64,000 bases of DNA from Paludisphaera mucosa (GCF_029589435.1 NZ_JARRAG010000002.1:3782001-3846000), one strand, 5' to 3'. Numbered from the stretch's first letter, positions 8,983 through 18,521 are shown. The notes: a model not told the origin generated them from the sequence alone. Numbers and translations are program-made.

Positions 8983-9432
8983 ATGCGACGTCTCGCCCTG
9001 ATGGTCTCGGCCGCCGCCCTCTGGACCTCCTCGCCGGCCTTCGGCCAGGCGGTCTCCGGCGGCCCCGCGGTCGGTTCGTACCGCGTCAGCGACTACTTCG
9101 CCGCGCCGGGGATGTACGGCACGAGCTACGGCGTCGCCAGCTACGGCGTGCCGCGGACTTACACGTCGTTCTCGGCCCAGCCCTGGTCGTCGTACTACGG
9201 CAGCAACCTCCCCTCGCCCGGGTACATGCCGGGCCGGTTCGGCGTGGGCCTGTGGCGGCCCGGGTTCGTCGCGCCGGGTTACGTCTACGGCGCCCCGACG
9301 GCCGCCGGCTCGTACCGGACCTTCCCGGTCGTCGCGGGCACGGGCCTGACGCCCGACCAGATCGCCCCGCCGCCGCCGATCGGCGTCTACGCGCCGGCCC
9401 TGGGCCCGGGCGTCGGCCTGTACGGCGAGTGA
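8983..9432 (+). CDS. Small exported Gly/Tyr-rich protein
   Basis: 149 residues. A clear signal peptide (MRRLALMVSAAALW, cleavage near AFGQA) is followed by a low-complexity sequence rich in Gly, Tyr, Pro and Ser, with repeated patterns such as GTSYGVASYGVP and ending in PALGPGVGLYGE. No Cys and no charged core, so it is likely an extended, secreted or wall-associated polypeptide. No family recognised. An upstream in-frame ATG at 8935 would put 16 residues before the signal peptide and is less likely. Confidence 0.72.
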   Translation: MRRLALMVSAAALWTSSPAFGQAVSGGPAVGSYRVSDYFAAPGMYGTSYGVASYGVPRTYTSFSAQPWSSYYGSNLPSPGYMPGRFGVGLWRPGFVAPGYVYGAPTAAGSYRTFPVVAGTGLTPDQIAPPPPIGVYAPALGPGVGLYGE

Positions 9433-9594
9433 GCCGGCCGCCCCCGGCCGGCGTCGATCCCCCGCGAGCCGGGGGGAGGTCTTGTGTCGGCGGCGGCCGT
9501 CAAGGATGATGAGGGCCGCGGTCCGGCTCGCCGGGGAGGCCCCAGCGGCCCTGATCCCCGGGCCGCACCGGGGATCTCGAAGGCGAGGAAGACG

Positions 9595-10797
9595 TTGATA
9601 GCAACCGATGTGGCGATCGTCGGTGGGGGGATCGTCGGCCTGGCGACCGCCTACCAGCTCACCCGGACCCTCCCTCGGAGCCGCGTGGTCGTGCTGGAGA
9701 AGGAGGCCGACGTCGGCCGCCACCAGACCGGGCACAACTCGGGCGTGCTCCATTCCGGCATCTACTACAAGCCGGGCTCCCTCAAGGCGATCAACTGCCG
9801 CCTCGGCAAGAAGCTGATGGAGGAGTTCTGCGCCGCCGAGGGGATCCCCTACGAGATCTGCGGCAAGGTCATCGTGGCGATCGACGAGTCCGACCTGCCG
9901 GCCCTGGAGCGGATCTACGAGCGCGGCGTGGCCAACGGGGTCGTCTGCGAAAAGATCGACAAGGCCCGACTGGCCGAGCTGGAGCCGCACTCCGCCGGCA
10001 TCCGGGCGATCCACGTCCCCGAGGCCGGCATCGTCGACTACAAGGCGGTCTGCCACCGCCTGGTCGAGCGGATCCGCGAGGCCGGCGGCCAGGTCCTCAC
10101 CGACGCCCGGGTGGCGAAGATCGTCCGGACCCGCGAGAAGGCCGTCCTGACCACGGTCGCCGGCGAGCAGGTCGAGACCCAGCAGATCGTCAATTGCGCG
10201 GGGCTGCAATGCGACCGGGTCACGGCCCTCAGCGGCCAGAAGCCCGAGGTCAAGATCATCCCCTTCCGCGGCGAGTACTTCGAGCTGAAGCCCGAGGCCG
10301 CCCACCTCTGCAAGAACCTGATCTACCCCGTCCCCGACCCGGCCTTCCCGTTCCTGGGCGTCCACTTCACGCGGATGATCGAGGGGGGCGTCGAGTGCGG
10401 CCCCAACGCCGTCCTGGCCATGGGCCGCGAGGCCTACCGCAAGACCGACTTCAACCTCTCCGACGTGATGGAGACGATGGGCTACTCGGGCTTCCGGAAG
10501 CTCGCGTTCAAGTACTGGAAGACGGGCCTCGGCGAGATGTGGCGGTCGGCCAGCAAGGGGGCCTTCGTCAAGGCGCTCTCGCGGCTGGTCCCGGAGATCC
10601 GCGCCGAGCACCTGGAGCCCGCCCCGGCCGGCATCCGCGCCCAGGCCGTCGCCCCCGACGGGGGGATGGTGGACGACTTCCTGATCCAGGAGGCCGAGCA
10701 CGTCATCAACGTGAACAACGCGCCGTCGCCCGCGGCGACCGCCTCGCTCAACATCGGCAAGACGATCGTCGAACGGCTCGTCCCCCGGCTGACCTGA
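9595..10797 (+). CDS. lhgO: L-2-hydroxyglutarate oxidase (LhgO-like FAD protein)
   Basis: FAD-dependent oxidation of L-2-hydroxyglutarate to 2-oxoglutarate, usually with electrons passed to the membrane quinone pool. The N-terminus carries the dinucleotide motif [11 protein letters not shown], then [18 protein letters not shown], the FAD/substrate region typical of LhgO. The TTG at 9595, after GAGGAA, gives about 400 residues, the usual length, with the FAD motif close to the N-terminus as in E. coli LhgO. The frame also reaches a GTG at 9484 preceded by GGAGG; that adds 37 low-complexity residues and cannot be excluded. It is the first gene of a same-strand series with a dehydrogenase, a LarA-like protein and a HAD phosphatase. 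Confidence 0.85.
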   Translation: MIATDVAIVGGGIVGLATAYQLTRTLPRSRVVVLEKEADVGRHQTGHNSGVLHSGIYYKPGSLKAINCRLGKKLMEEFCAAEGIPYEICGKVIVAIDESDLPALERIYERGVANGVVCEKIDKARLAELEPHSAGIRAIHVPEAGIVDYKAVCHRLVERIREAGGQVLTDARVAKIVRTREKAVLTTVAGEQVETQQIVNCAGLQCDRVTALSGQKPEVKIIPFRGEYFELKPEAAHLCKNLIYPVPDPAFPFLGVHFTRMIEGGVECGPNAVLAMGREAYRKTDFNLSDVMETMGYSGFRKLAFKYWKTGLGEMWRSASKGAFVKALSRLVPEIRAEHLEPAPAGIRAQAVAPDGGMVDDFLIQEAEHVINVNNAPSPAATASLNIGKTIVERLVPRLT

Positions 10798-10858
10798 GCC
10801 CGGCCGAGCGGTCATCCCCCTTGACGCGACCCCGACCGACGACCCCGGAGGCCCCGCC

Positions 10859-11902
10859 ATGAACCGCCGCTCGTTCCTCGCCGCCGCGTCCGCCACGACC
10901 GCCGTCCTCGCCGCGACCGAGGCCCCGGCGGCCGCCCGGGCCGAGGGCCGGCTCAAGGTCATCGTCCCCAAGCTGCGCCCCGAGGAGATGTCCGACCTCC
11001 AGGCCGCCGCCCCCGGGCTCGACCTGATCGTCTGCGGGGGCGAGGACGAGGCCGTCGCCCGCGTCGCCGAGGCGCAGGGGCTCTGTTACATAGTCACCCC
11101 GCGCGTCCTCCGCGCCGGGGCCAAGTCGCTGCAATGGGCCCAGAACCCCAGCGCGGGCGTCGAGCACCTGATGGGGATCCCCGAGCTGGTCGAAGGCCCC
11201 ATCGTCCTGACCAACATGCAGCGCGCCTTCGCCCCCGAGATCGCCGACCAGGCGCTCGCGTACCTGCTGGCCTTCACCCGCGACATCCCCCACTTCCTGC
11301 GCGACAACGCCGAGAAGCGCTGGGGCGACCGTCGCCGCGGGGTCGTGCTCGAGGAGCTGGCGGGCAAGACGATGGTCGTCGTCGGCCTGGGCGGGATCGG
11401 CACCGAGATCGCCCGCCGGGCCTACGGCTTCGGCGTTCGGGTCGTCGCCACCGACCCCAAGGTCTGGGAGCGTCCCCTATTCGTCGACGAGCTGCACAAG
11501 CCGGAGAAGCTCCACGACCTGCTGCCGACGGCCGACGTCGTCGCCAGCGCCGTGCCGCTGACTAAGGCGTCGACGAAGCTGATCGGCGCCAAGGAATTCG
11601 GCCTGATGAAGCAGGGCGCGATCCTGATCAACGTGTCGCGCGGCAAGGTCGTCGACACCGATGCCCTGGTCGCCGCGCTCGACTCGGGCAAGGTCGCGGC
11701 GGCGGGCCTCGACGTGACCGACCCCGAGCCCCTGCCCGACGGCCACCCGCTCTGGTCGCGCAACGTCATCATCACCCCCCACACCGCCGGCCAGTCCCCC
11801 GGCGGCGAGCGGCGGCGGCACGAGATCCTCCGCGAGAACCTCCGCCGCTTCGCCGCCGGCGAGACCCTGCTCAACGTCGTCGACAAGAAGGCCGGATATT
11901 GA
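10859..11902 (+). CDS. D-2-hydroxyacid dehydrogenase with a Tat signal
   Basis: 347 residues. The NAD-dependent D-isomer-specific 2-hydroxyacid dehydrogenase fold is clear: the nucleotide-binding motif GLGGIGTE, the catalytic Arg in NVSRGKVVD, the Glu in DPEPLPDGHPLW and the His in ITPHTAG. Unusually, the N-terminus MNRRSFLAAASATTAVLAA is a twin-arginine signal ending near PAAARA, so the enzyme should be exported folded and with its cofactor. It lies 61 bases after lhgO and 28 bases before the LarA-like gene. The substrate is not determined; the family includes glyoxylate/hydroxypyruvate, lactate and phosphoglycerate dehydrogenases. Confidence 0.88.
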   Translation: MNRRSFLAAASATTAVLAATEAPAAARAEGRLKVIVPKLRPEEMSDLQAAAPGLDLIVCGGEDEAVARVAEAQGLCYIVTPRVLRAGAKSLQWAQNPSAGVEHLMGIPELVEGPIVLTNMQRAFAPEIADQALAYLLAFTRDIPHFLRDNAEKRWGDRRRGVVLEELAGKTMVVVGLGGIGTEIARRAYGFGVRVVATDPKVWERPLFVDELHKPEKLHDLLPTADVVASAVPLTKASTKLIGAKEFGLMKQGAILINVSRGKVVDTDALVAALDSGKVAAAGLDVTDPEPLPDGHPLWSRNVIITPHTAGQSPGGERRRHEILRENLRRFAAGETLLNVVDKKAGY

Positions 11903-11930
11903 TCGGTCCACAACCCCAGGCCTCCGCACC

Positions 11931-13235
11931 ATGAACCTGCCACCGATCGCGCGCGTCCGCCAGAGCTACTCCCAACCCCGCGTGGAGGACGTCCCCGGGA
12001 CGGTCCGTCGCCTGATCCACGAGAGCCGGATCCGCGAGCGCGTGCCGGCCGGCGGCACGATCGCCGTCGGCGTCGGCAGCCGGGGCATCAAGGGGATCGG
12101 CCTGATGGCCCGCGCGGCCGTCGACGCGCTCAAGGAGCTGGGCTACCGGCCGTTCATCGTCGCCGCGATGGGGAGCCACGGCGGCGCCACGCCCGACGGC
12201 CAGCGCGAGCTGCTCGCCGGCTACGACGTCACGACCGAGTCGATGGGCGTCCCCGTGAAGACCGAGATGGACACCGTCGTCCTGGGGACCAACCCCGTCG
12301 GCCTGCCGATCTACTTCGACAAGAACGCCTACGAGGCCGACGGCATCGTCCTGCTCAACCGCGTGAAGCCCCACTCCGACTTCCACGCGACGTACGAGTC
12401 GGGGATCGTCAAGATGATGACCATCGGCCTGGGCAAGCGCGACGGCGCGACCCAGGTCCACAAGTTGGGCCTCCGCGGGCTCCAGGAGGTCCTGCCCGCG
12501 GTCGGCCGGTTCCTCGTCGCGAACACCAAATTCGCCCTCGGCCTGGCCATCCTGGAGAACGCCCGCGACGAGACCGCCGAGATCGTCCCGCTGGAGCCGG
12601 AGAATCTCTTCGAGCTGGAGCCCGGCCTGGTCCACAGGGCCCGCGAGCTGATGGGCCGGCTGCCGTTCGACCAGATCGACCTGCTGGTGGTCGGCGAGCT
12701 GGGCAAGAACTACTCGGGCGCCGGCATGGACCCCAACGTCATCGGCCGGCTCATGATCGAGACCCAGGCCGATTTCCCGCGGCCCGTCGTCACCCGCCTG
12801 GTCGTGCTCGACGTCTCCGACGAGAGCCACGGCAACATCGTCGGCGTGGGCTTCGCCGACCTGACCACCGAGCGGCTGGTCGCGAAGGTCGACCAGGAGG
12901 CCTTCCGGATCAACGTCCTGACCTCCTGCTGCCTGGAGCGGGCGCGGATCCCGATCACCCTGGCCACCGACCGCGAGGTGATCGAGAAGGCCCTCGAGAC
13001 CTGCTGGCGGATCGACCCGGCCGAGGCCCGCATCGTGGTGATCCCCAACAGCCTGGAGACCGACGAGCTGTGGATCTCGCGGCCCCTGGAGCAGGAGGTC
13101 GTCGCCAATCCCGCCCTGAAGCGGGAGACCGACTACCTGCCGATGCCGATCGACGCCGAGGGCCGCCTGGACCAGGTCGGCCTCTTCCCGCACAGCGTGC
13201 AGGGGCGTCGGGCCGCAAGGGCCGCGCAGGCATGA
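11931..13235 (+). CDS. LarA-like (DUF2088) protein, putative hydroxy-acid racemase family
   Basis: 434 residues. It resembles the N-terminal domain family of the nickel-pincer lactate racemase LarA: AMGSHGGATPDGQ, LLNRVKPHSDFHATYESGIVKM and VVGELGKNYSGAGMDPN. The two His clusters occupy the places where LarA holds its cofactor. In known members, LarA racemises lactate, and relatives act on other short 2-hydroxy acids. No larB, larC or larE cofactor genes are nearby. It overlaps the following HAD gene by ATGA, so the two are translationally coupled. The cytoplasmic location is inferred from the lack of a signal peptide. Confidence 0.75.
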   Translation: MNLPPIARVRQSYSQPRVEDVPGTVRRLIHESRIRERVPAGGTIAVGVGSRGIKGIGLMARAAVDALKELGYRPFIVAAMGSHGGATPDGQRELLAGYDVTTESMGVPVKTEMDTVVLGTNPVGLPIYFDKNAYEADGIVLLNRVKPHSDFHATYESGIVKMMTIGLGKRDGATQVHKLGLRGLQEVLPAVGRFLVANTKFALGLAILENARDETAEIVPLEPENLFELEPGLVHRARELMGRLPFDQIDLLVVGELGKNYSGAGMDPNVIGRLMIETQADFPRPVVTRLVVLDVSDESHGNIVGVGFADLTTERLVAKVDQEAFRINVLTSCCLERARIPITLATDREVIEKALETCWRIDPAEARIVVIPNSLETDELWISRPLEQEVVANPALKRETDYLPMPIDAEGRLDQVGLFPHSVQGRRAARAAQA

Positions 13236-14065
13236 GCCGGCCTCGATACCGGATGCTGGCCCTGGACGTCGACGGCACCCTGCTCAACCGCTGGGGCGAG
13301 CTGTTGCCGAGCACCAAGGCCGCCGTCGCCCGCGCCGCGGCGGCCGGGATCCGGCCGATCCTCTGCACCGGCCGGCGCTACCGCCGCGCCTGGCCGGTGG
13401 CGGAGATGCTGGGCCTCGACGCGCCGATCGTCTGCAATTCCGGCTCGATCGTGAAGGAGCCCTCCGACGACCGGACGCTCTGGCGCGCCGACCTCGACCC
13501 GGGGCTCGCCGCCGCCCTGCTCGACCTCTTCCGCGAGCACGGCCACGATGTCGTCGCCTTCAACGACCGTCCCCACGACCAGCCCGACTTCCGGGTCTCG
13601 CGCCACCCTTCGGGACGGGGGCCGTTCGACGATTACGTGGGCCAGAACCTCTCCCACGCCGAGATCGCCGCCGACTGGGCCGCCGGGCCCTTCTTCCACG
13701 TCTGCGCCGTCGGGTTGCGCGAGGAGATGCTCGCGTTCCAGAGCCACGTGCTCGACGCCTTCGGCGACCGGGTGCGGACGTTCGTCCAGAAGAGCCCGCG
13801 CTACGCCGGGACGATGTGCGAGGTCATCCGGGCGGACGCGAGCAAGTGGTCGGCCGTGCTCCACGTCGCCGAGCAATGGGGCGTGGCCCCCGAGGAGATC
13901 TGCGCCGTGGGCGACGACGTCAACGACGTGCCGATGATCCGCGGCGCGGGCCTCGGCGTCGCCATGGGCCACGCCGCCCCCGAGGTCCTCGCCGCCGCCG
14001 ACCTGGTCGTCCCCGACCATGACAACGACGGGGTCGCGGCGCTCATCGACGGCCGCCTGCTCTGA
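13232..14065 (+). CDS. HAD-superfamily (Cof-type, IIB) phosphatase
   Basis: 277 residues from the ATG that overlaps the previous stop (ATGA). Motifs of a Cof-like HAD hydrolase are present in order: LDVDGTLL (nucleophile and acid/base Asp), CTGRRY, the Lys region ADASKW and VGDDVNDVPM (acidic motif IV). A C2-type cap lies between motifs 2 and 3. Such enzymes dephosphorylate sugar phosphates, nucleotides or coenzymes; the substrate is not readable. Coupling to the LarA-like gene suggests a role with 2-hydroxy-acid compounds, for example clearing a phosphorylated side product. That is inference. Confidence 0.88.
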   Translation: MSRPRYRMLALDVDGTLLNRWGELLPSTKAAVARAAAAGIRPILCTGRRYRRAWPVAEMLGLDAPIVCNSGSIVKEPSDDRTLWRADLDPGLAAALLDLFREHGHDVVAFNDRPHDQPDFRVSRHPSGRGPFDDYVGQNLSHAEIAADWAAGPFFHVCAVGLREEMLAFQSHVLDAFGDRVRTFVQKSPRYAGTMCEVIRADASKWSAVLHVAEQWGVAPEEICAVGDDVNDVPMIRGAGLGVAMGHAAPEVLAAADLVVPDHDNDGVAALIDGRLL

Positions 14066-14267
14066 GCCGCGCCAACCTCGATATCTTCATCGCCGCTTCA
14101 TCATTTCACGCTTGAAACCGTCGCCGCGTGGAGGTTAGACTCCTGCCGCGACGAGTCACGATCCACGCGCCCGGCGACGCCGCCCGGACGCCCGGAGGGC
14201 TCGTCCCCGCCCCCCCCTCAGCCCTGGCAACATCCCCCCAAAAATCGATCGACGGAGGACGCCGGCC

Positions 14268-15365
14268 ATGTCCCGGAATACGCGCAGCGGTTTCACGCTC
14301 ATCGAGCTTCTGGTCGTGATCGCGATCATCGCGGTGCTGATCGCGCTGTTGCTGCCCGCGGTGCAGTCGGCCCGCGAGGCCGCCCGGCGGGCCCAGTGCG
14401 TCAACAACCTCAAGCAGCTCGGGCTGGCCGCGCACAACTTCGAATCGACCAACGGCTTCTTCCCGCCCGGCTTCGGCGCGACGCCGACGATCGCCGTGCC
14501 GCTGTATCCCCGGCCGACGCCCCTGGTGACGATGCTCGGATACCTGGAAGGATCGAACCTCTACAACACTTACAACTTTCAGCACAACCTCAACGGCATC
14601 TTCAATCAGACGGTCAACAACCCGAACTACACGGCGGGCAGCCAGCTCATCTCGGCGTACATCTGCCCGTCCGACCCGTCGAACGTCAAGTTCGGCGGCT
14701 TCATCGGCTACAACAACTACTTCGGGTCGATCGGCGGCACCGCCTGCGCCGAGCTGGGCGCGCCGCCGGCCGGTTATGCGGCCAACAAGACCGAGGTCGA
14801 CACCAGCCAGGCCGGCCTGTTCAACGTCCGGCTCGACTACGGCGCCCCGGCGCAGGTGGGCGGGGCCAACAATCCCGACTACCAGAAGGTGATCGGCCCC
14901 ACGACCATCGCCTCGATCAGCGACGGCACGAGCAACACGTCGATGTTCTCCGAGACCGTCCGCTCGGTCTCCAGCACGAACGCCGTGACCGAGGTGCCCG
15001 TGACGAGCCCCCTGAACGTCTTCGGGATCGCGGCCGGCTCGTTCACCACCAGCGTCATTCCGCCCGTCGAGACCTGCATCGCCGGCGGCCGCGTGCGCTA
15101 TCGCGGCCAGCAGTATTATCGCGGGATCGCCCCGATGGCCTTCTTCGCGCACACGCAGACGCCCAACCCCAGGACGTTCGACTGCGCCAACAGCAGCGAC
15201 TACGTCTGCGCCCACATCGCGGCCCGGAGCACCCACTCGGGCGGCGTGAACGTCTCGTTCGCCGACGGCTCGGTCCGCTTCGTCAAGGATTCGGTCAATC
15301 CCGCGACCTGGCGGGCCCTCGGCACCAAGGCCGGCGGCGAGGTCGTCAGCTCCGACGCCTACTGA
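14268..15365 (+). CDS. DUF1559 protein with prepilin-type N-terminus
   Basis: 365 residues. The N-terminus has a short basic leader, the prepilin peptidase motif GFTLIE and a hydrophobic helix, followed by [19 protein letters not shown], the hallmark of planctomycete DUF1559 proteins. The C-terminus carries the family's [19 protein letters not shown] and the ending [14 protein letters not shown]. These proteins are thought to be pseudopilin-like surface or secretion components; function is unknown. GGAGGA lies 8 bases before the start. It is followed by a lipoprotein gene and another DUF1559 gene. Confidence 0.92.
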   Translation: MSRNTRSGFTLIELLVVIAIIAVLIALLLPAVQSAREAARRAQCVNNLKQLGLAAHNFESTNGFFPPGFGATPTIAVPLYPRPTPLVTMLGYLEGSNLYNTYNFQHNLNGIFNQTVNNPNYTAGSQLISAYICPSDPSNVKFGGFIGYNNYFGSIGGTACAELGAPPAGYAANKTEVDTSQAGLFNVRLDYGAPAQVGGANNPDYQKVIGPTTIASISDGTSNTSMFSETVRSVSSTNAVTEVPVTSPLNVFGIAAGSFTTSVIPPVETCIAGGRVRYRGQQYYRGIAPMAFFAHTQTPNPRTFDCANSSDYVCAHIAARSTHSGGVNVSFADGSVRFVKDSVNPATWRALGTKAGGEVVSSDAY

Positions 15366-15463
15366 GCCCGGACCGCTTGGCGATCGACACGAGCCCGCGC
15401 GGACGGGATCGGGGATTGACCTCCGACCCAGCCCGGCGGGCGGCCCCTTCGAGGTGCAACCTG

Positions 15464-15889
15464 ATGAAGACCTGGATCCGATGCCTCGCCCTGCTGTTCG
15501 CCTCGGCGATCGTCGCCGGCTGCGGCGACCCCGCGAGCGGCCCCCCCACGGCCGACAAGTCCGAGGAGATGAACCTGGAGCAGGTCGCCGAGATGCTCCG
15601 CGAGTTCCAGCTCAACAATGGGAAGCCGCCCAAGAACCTCAAGGAGCTAAAGGCCAACCCCGGCGGTGCCCTCGGCGGCGTGGAACTCGTGGCCTCCGGG
15701 GCGGTCGTCGTCCCCTTCGGCGTCACCCTCCCCGACACCAAGGAAGAGCCCGGCGGCAGCCCCAACGAGGAGGTCCTGGCCTACGGCAAAGACGTCCCCA
15801 CACAGGGAGGCGCCGTCCTGCTCCTCAACCGCACGGTCAGGCGCATGACCGCCGACGAGTTCAAGGCCGCCACCCTAGCCATGCCCTGA
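15464..15889 (+). CDS. Small lipoprotein downstream of a DUF1559 gene
   Basis: 141 residues. Signal peptide with lipobox IVAGC (Cys20), then a soluble part with NLEQVAEMLREFQLNNGKPPKNLKEL, reminiscent of the short helical segment seen in pseudopilin-like or 'type II secretion G-like' planctomycete lipoproteins. The C-terminal part, AVLLLNRTVRRMTADEFKAA, is likely a beta/alpha element. GAGGTG precedes the ATG. Position between two DUF1559 genes suggests a common envelope role. No enzyme motif. Confidence 0.8.
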   Translation: MKTWIRCLALLFASAIVAGCGDPASGPPTADKSEEMNLEQVAEMLREFQLNNGKPPKNLKELKANPGGALGGVELVASGAVVVPFGVTLPDTKEEPGGSPNEEVLAYGKDVPTQGGAVLLLNRTVRRMTADEFKAATLAMP

Positions 15890-15995
15890 CCGCCGGGGGT
15901 CGTTGAATCCCCGACCAGCGCGAGCTAGGCTCAAGGTCGTCGCCCTTGCCGTGGGTGGGGCGATTCTCCGACAGCCTCGTCAAGGGAGGACGATG

Positions 15996-17108
15996 ATGAC
16001 GCCTCGGCGACCGCACCGCGGGATCACGCTCCTCGAAGTCGTCGCGGTGATCTTCATCCTCCTGGTGCTCGTCGCGCTCATACTCCCCGCGCTCGGGCCT
16101 GCGAGCGACCTGTCCCGACGCGCGCGGTGCATCAACAATCTCAAGCAGATGGCCCTGGCGACGCTCAATTACGAGTCCGCCCACGGCGTCTTCCCGCCGG
16201 CGTTCGGACCGTCGCCCACGATCGAGGTCTTGAATTATCCGCGAGCGTCGGTCCAGGTCGCGATCCTGCCGTTTCTGGGCGGGATCGAAGAGGTTAGGCT
16301 CTACGACGGCTTCAATTTCCGCTTCGGACTTCAGGGGGTTGCGGATCACCCGAATCAAGATCCCAACCTCACCGCGGCGAGCACTCAGGTTTCCACTTTC
16401 ATTTGCCCGTCCGACCCCGCCGAGGCGAAGTTGCAGGGGAGGATCGGCTTCGACAATTACTTCGCGTCGATCGGCGCGACGGCCTGCGCCGAGCTAGGGC
16501 CCGCGCCACCCCACTACCCCGCCAACATGGTTGAGACCGACGTCCGTCTGGCCGGGATCTTCAACGTGACGCTCGACCACGCCGCGCCAGCCGTCCTTCC
16601 GGACGGGTCGTACAACCCCGACTACCGCAAGGTCGCGGGATGGTCGACGATCGCCTCGGCGACCGACGGGACGGCCGCAACTTCACTATTCTCCGAGACG
16701 CTCCGCTCGGCGTCGGTGCATGGCGAAGCGGAATCGATCGCGGCCGACAGCCTGCGGAACGTCTACGGCGTCTCGACAGCCTCTTTCACGACCCCCGCCC
16801 CACCATCGCCCGCGACCTGCCGCGAGGGGCGGCGGATCGCCTACCGCGGCCAGCAGTATTATCGAGCCTCCGCCGCCACGTCCTTCTATTCGCACACGAT
16901 GACGCCGAACGCTCCCGTCTCCGACTGCGCCAACGTCGATTCCGACTTCGTCGCCGGCCATACCGCCGCGCGGAGCGCACACCCCGGCGGCGTGGATGTC
17001 GGCCTCGCGGACGGCTCGGTCCGCTTCATCAAAAACACCATCGACCCGGCGGTCTGGCGTGCCCTGGGCACGAAGGCCGGCGGCGAAAAGATCCCCGCCG
17101 ACTACTAG
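15996..17108 (+). CDS. DUF1559 protein, divergent paralogue with atypical prepilin motif
   Basis: About 370 residues. The leader is MTPRRPHRG and the cleavage/helix motif reads GITLLEV instead of GFTLIEL, followed by SRRARCINNLKQMALATLNYES. The C-terminus keeps [19 protein letters not shown] and GTKAGGEKIPADY. Start: two adjacent ATGs at 15993 and 15996; GGAGG at 15985-15989 favours 15996. It is close in layout to the paralogue at 14268 (shared CAELG, MVETDV/KTEVDT and RGQQYYR segments), which points to a tandem duplication with the lipoprotein gene between them. Confidence 0.9.
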   Translation: MTPRRPHRGITLLEVVAVIFILLVLVALILPALGPASDLSRRARCINNLKQMALATLNYESAHGVFPPAFGPSPTIEVLNYPRASVQVAILPFLGGIEEVRLYDGFNFRFGLQGVADHPNQDPNLTAASTQVSTFICPSDPAEAKLQGRIGFDNYFASIGATACAELGPAPPHYPANMVETDVRLAGIFNVTLDHAAPAVLPDGSYNPDYRKVAGWSTIASATDGTAATSLFSETLRSASVHGEAESIAADSLRNVYGVSTASFTTPAPPSPATCREGRRIAYRGQQYYRASAATSFYSHTMTPNAPVSDCANVDSDFVAGHTAARSAHPGGVDVGLADGSVRFIKNTIDPAVWRALGTKAGGEKIPADY

Positions 17109-17120
17109 GAACCCCGCCCG

Positions 17121-17912
17121 ATGACCACGCGCCTCCGGACGATCGCACTCGCCCTCCTCGCCTTCTCCGCCGCCTCGACCCTCGCCGACGAGCCGAAGCA
17201 ACTACGCATCCTGAGCTACAACATCCACCACGGCGAGGGGATGGACGGCAAGCTCGACCTGGAGCGGATCGCCAAGGTCATCACGGCCGTCGAGCCCCAC
17301 GTCGTCGCCCTGCAGGAGGTCGACCGCGGCTGCAAGCGCACCCAGGGCGTCGACGAACCCGGCGAGCTGGGCCGCCTGACCGGGATGACCCCGATCTTCG
17401 AGCGGAACATCGTGTTCCAGGGGGGCGACTACGGCAACGCCGTCCTGACCCGCCTTCCCGTGACCGCCTGGCGCAACGTCCACGTCCCGTCGCACTACGT
17501 CGGCGAGCAGCGCGGGGCGCTCGTCGTCGAATTGACGGCCCCCGATGCGAAGAAGACGCCGATCCGCTTCATGGCGACCCACATCGACTACCGCCCCGAC
17601 GACGCCGAACGTATGGACTCGGTCAAGAAGCTCGAAGAGGTCGCCCGCGAGCACCCCGACCTGCCCACACTCCTCGTCGGCGACCTCAACTCCCGTCCCG
17701 ACACCCGCGTAATGCGGGCGTTCGGCGAGAACTGGACCCGCACCGACACGGCCCCCCTCCTCACCTTCCCCGCCGACAAGCCCGACCGCCAGATCGATTA
17801 CGTCCTCGTCCGCCCCGCCCCCCGCTGGAAGGTCGTCGAATCCCGCGTCCTCGACGAGCCCGTCGCCTCCGACCACCGGCCCTTGCTGGTGGTGCTGGAA
17901 CTGGTGGATTGA
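17121..17912 (+). CDS. Exported endonuclease/exonuclease/phosphatase-family hydrolase
   Basis: 263 residues with a signal peptide (MTTRLRTIALALLAFSAAS, cleavage near TLADE). The metal-dependent phosphoesterase fold is shown by LSYNIHHGEG, VALQEVDRG (catalytic Glu), THIDYR, VGDLNSRPD (Asp/Asn pair), IDYVLVR and the terminal SDHRPLL with the catalytic His. It is 12 bases after the DUF1559 gene. Family members cleave nucleic acids, phospholipids or inositol phosphates; an exported form could take extracellular phosphate esters or DNA. The exact substrate is open. Confidence 0.88.
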   Translation: MTTRLRTIALALLAFSAASTLADEPKQLRILSYNIHHGEGMDGKLDLERIAKVITAVEPHVVALQEVDRGCKRTQGVDEPGELGRLTGMTPIFERNIVFQGGDYGNAVLTRLPVTAWRNVHVPSHYVGEQRGALVVELTAPDAKKTPIRFMATHIDYRPDDAERMDSVKKLEEVAREHPDLPTLLVGDLNSRPDTRVMRAFGENWTRTDTAPLLTFPADKPDRQIDYVLVRPAPRWKVVESRVLDEPVASDHRPLLVVLELVD

Positions 17913-17918
17913 CCGACG

Positions 17919-17924
17919 TACAAT
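17919..17924 (+). promoter_or_regulatory. Possible -10 box (TACAAT) just before the Nudix gene
   Basis: TACAAT ends 8 bases before the Nudix ATG at 17933. If it is a real -10, the transcript would begin at or within two or three bases of the start codon, i.e. near leaderless. No Shine-Dalgarno-like sequence is seen before that ATG, which fits. Confidence 0.35.
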
Positions 17925-17932
17925 CTCAACCC

Positions 17933-18517
17933 ATGAAAGACGACTCGACTCAACCTGCCTCCTGGTCGCACGTGGACGAGGGGCGGCATGACCGGACGAT
18001 CGAGGAGAACTGGCTGTTCACGCTCCGCAAGGAGCGGTTCCGGTCGCGGCTCTCCGGGCTGACGCACGACTTCTTCGTGATCCGCCTGGCCGACGCGGTG
18101 CACGCGGTCGCGATCACGACCGAGGGCGAGGTGCTGTTCGTCCGCCAGTTCCGGGCCGGGTCGGGGCGCGACAGCCTGGAGACCCCGGGCGGGCTCGTCG
18201 ACCCGAACGAGGATCCGCTCGTCGCCGGCCCTCGCGAGCTGCTGGAGGAGACCGGGTACGCCGGCGACCCGCCCGAGCTGGTCGGGACGCTCTGGTCGAA
18301 CCCGTCGCTGGTGACCTCGCGGACCACGACCATCGTGATCCGGAACGCCCGCAAGGTGGCCGAGCCCAAGCTCGACCATACCGAGGAGCTGACCGTCGAG
18401 AAGGTCCCGGCGCGGGACGTCCTCGGGCTGATCCGCCAGGGCCGCGTCGACCACGCGCTGGTGGTCGCGGGACTCCTCTGGTGGCTGACGACCGAGGCCA
18501 ACCCCGCGCGGGTCTGA
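17933..18517 (+). CDS. Nudix hydrolase
   Basis: 194 residues. A perfect Nudix box: G-x5-E-x7-REU-x-EE-x-GU is met around residues 85-106 (GGLVDPNE ... RELLEETGY). Upstream segments AVAITTEGEVLFVRQFRAG resemble ADP-ribose pyrophosphatases (NudF/ADPRase type), which hydrolyse ADP-ribose and other nucleoside diphosphate derivatives. The stop lies 4 bases from that of the convergent HtrA-type protease. Substrate assignment within the Nudix family is not possible here. Confidence 0.88.
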   Translation: MKDDSTQPASWSHVDEGRHDRTIEENWLFTLRKERFRSRLSGLTHDFFVIRLADAVHAVAITTEGEVLFVRQFRAGSGRDSLETPGGLVDPNEDPLVAGPRELLEETGYAGDPPELVGTLWSNPSLVTSRTTTIVIRNARKVAEPKLDHTEELTVEKVPARDVLGLIRQGRVDHALVVAGLLWWLTTEANPARV

Positions 18518-18521
18518 AGGG

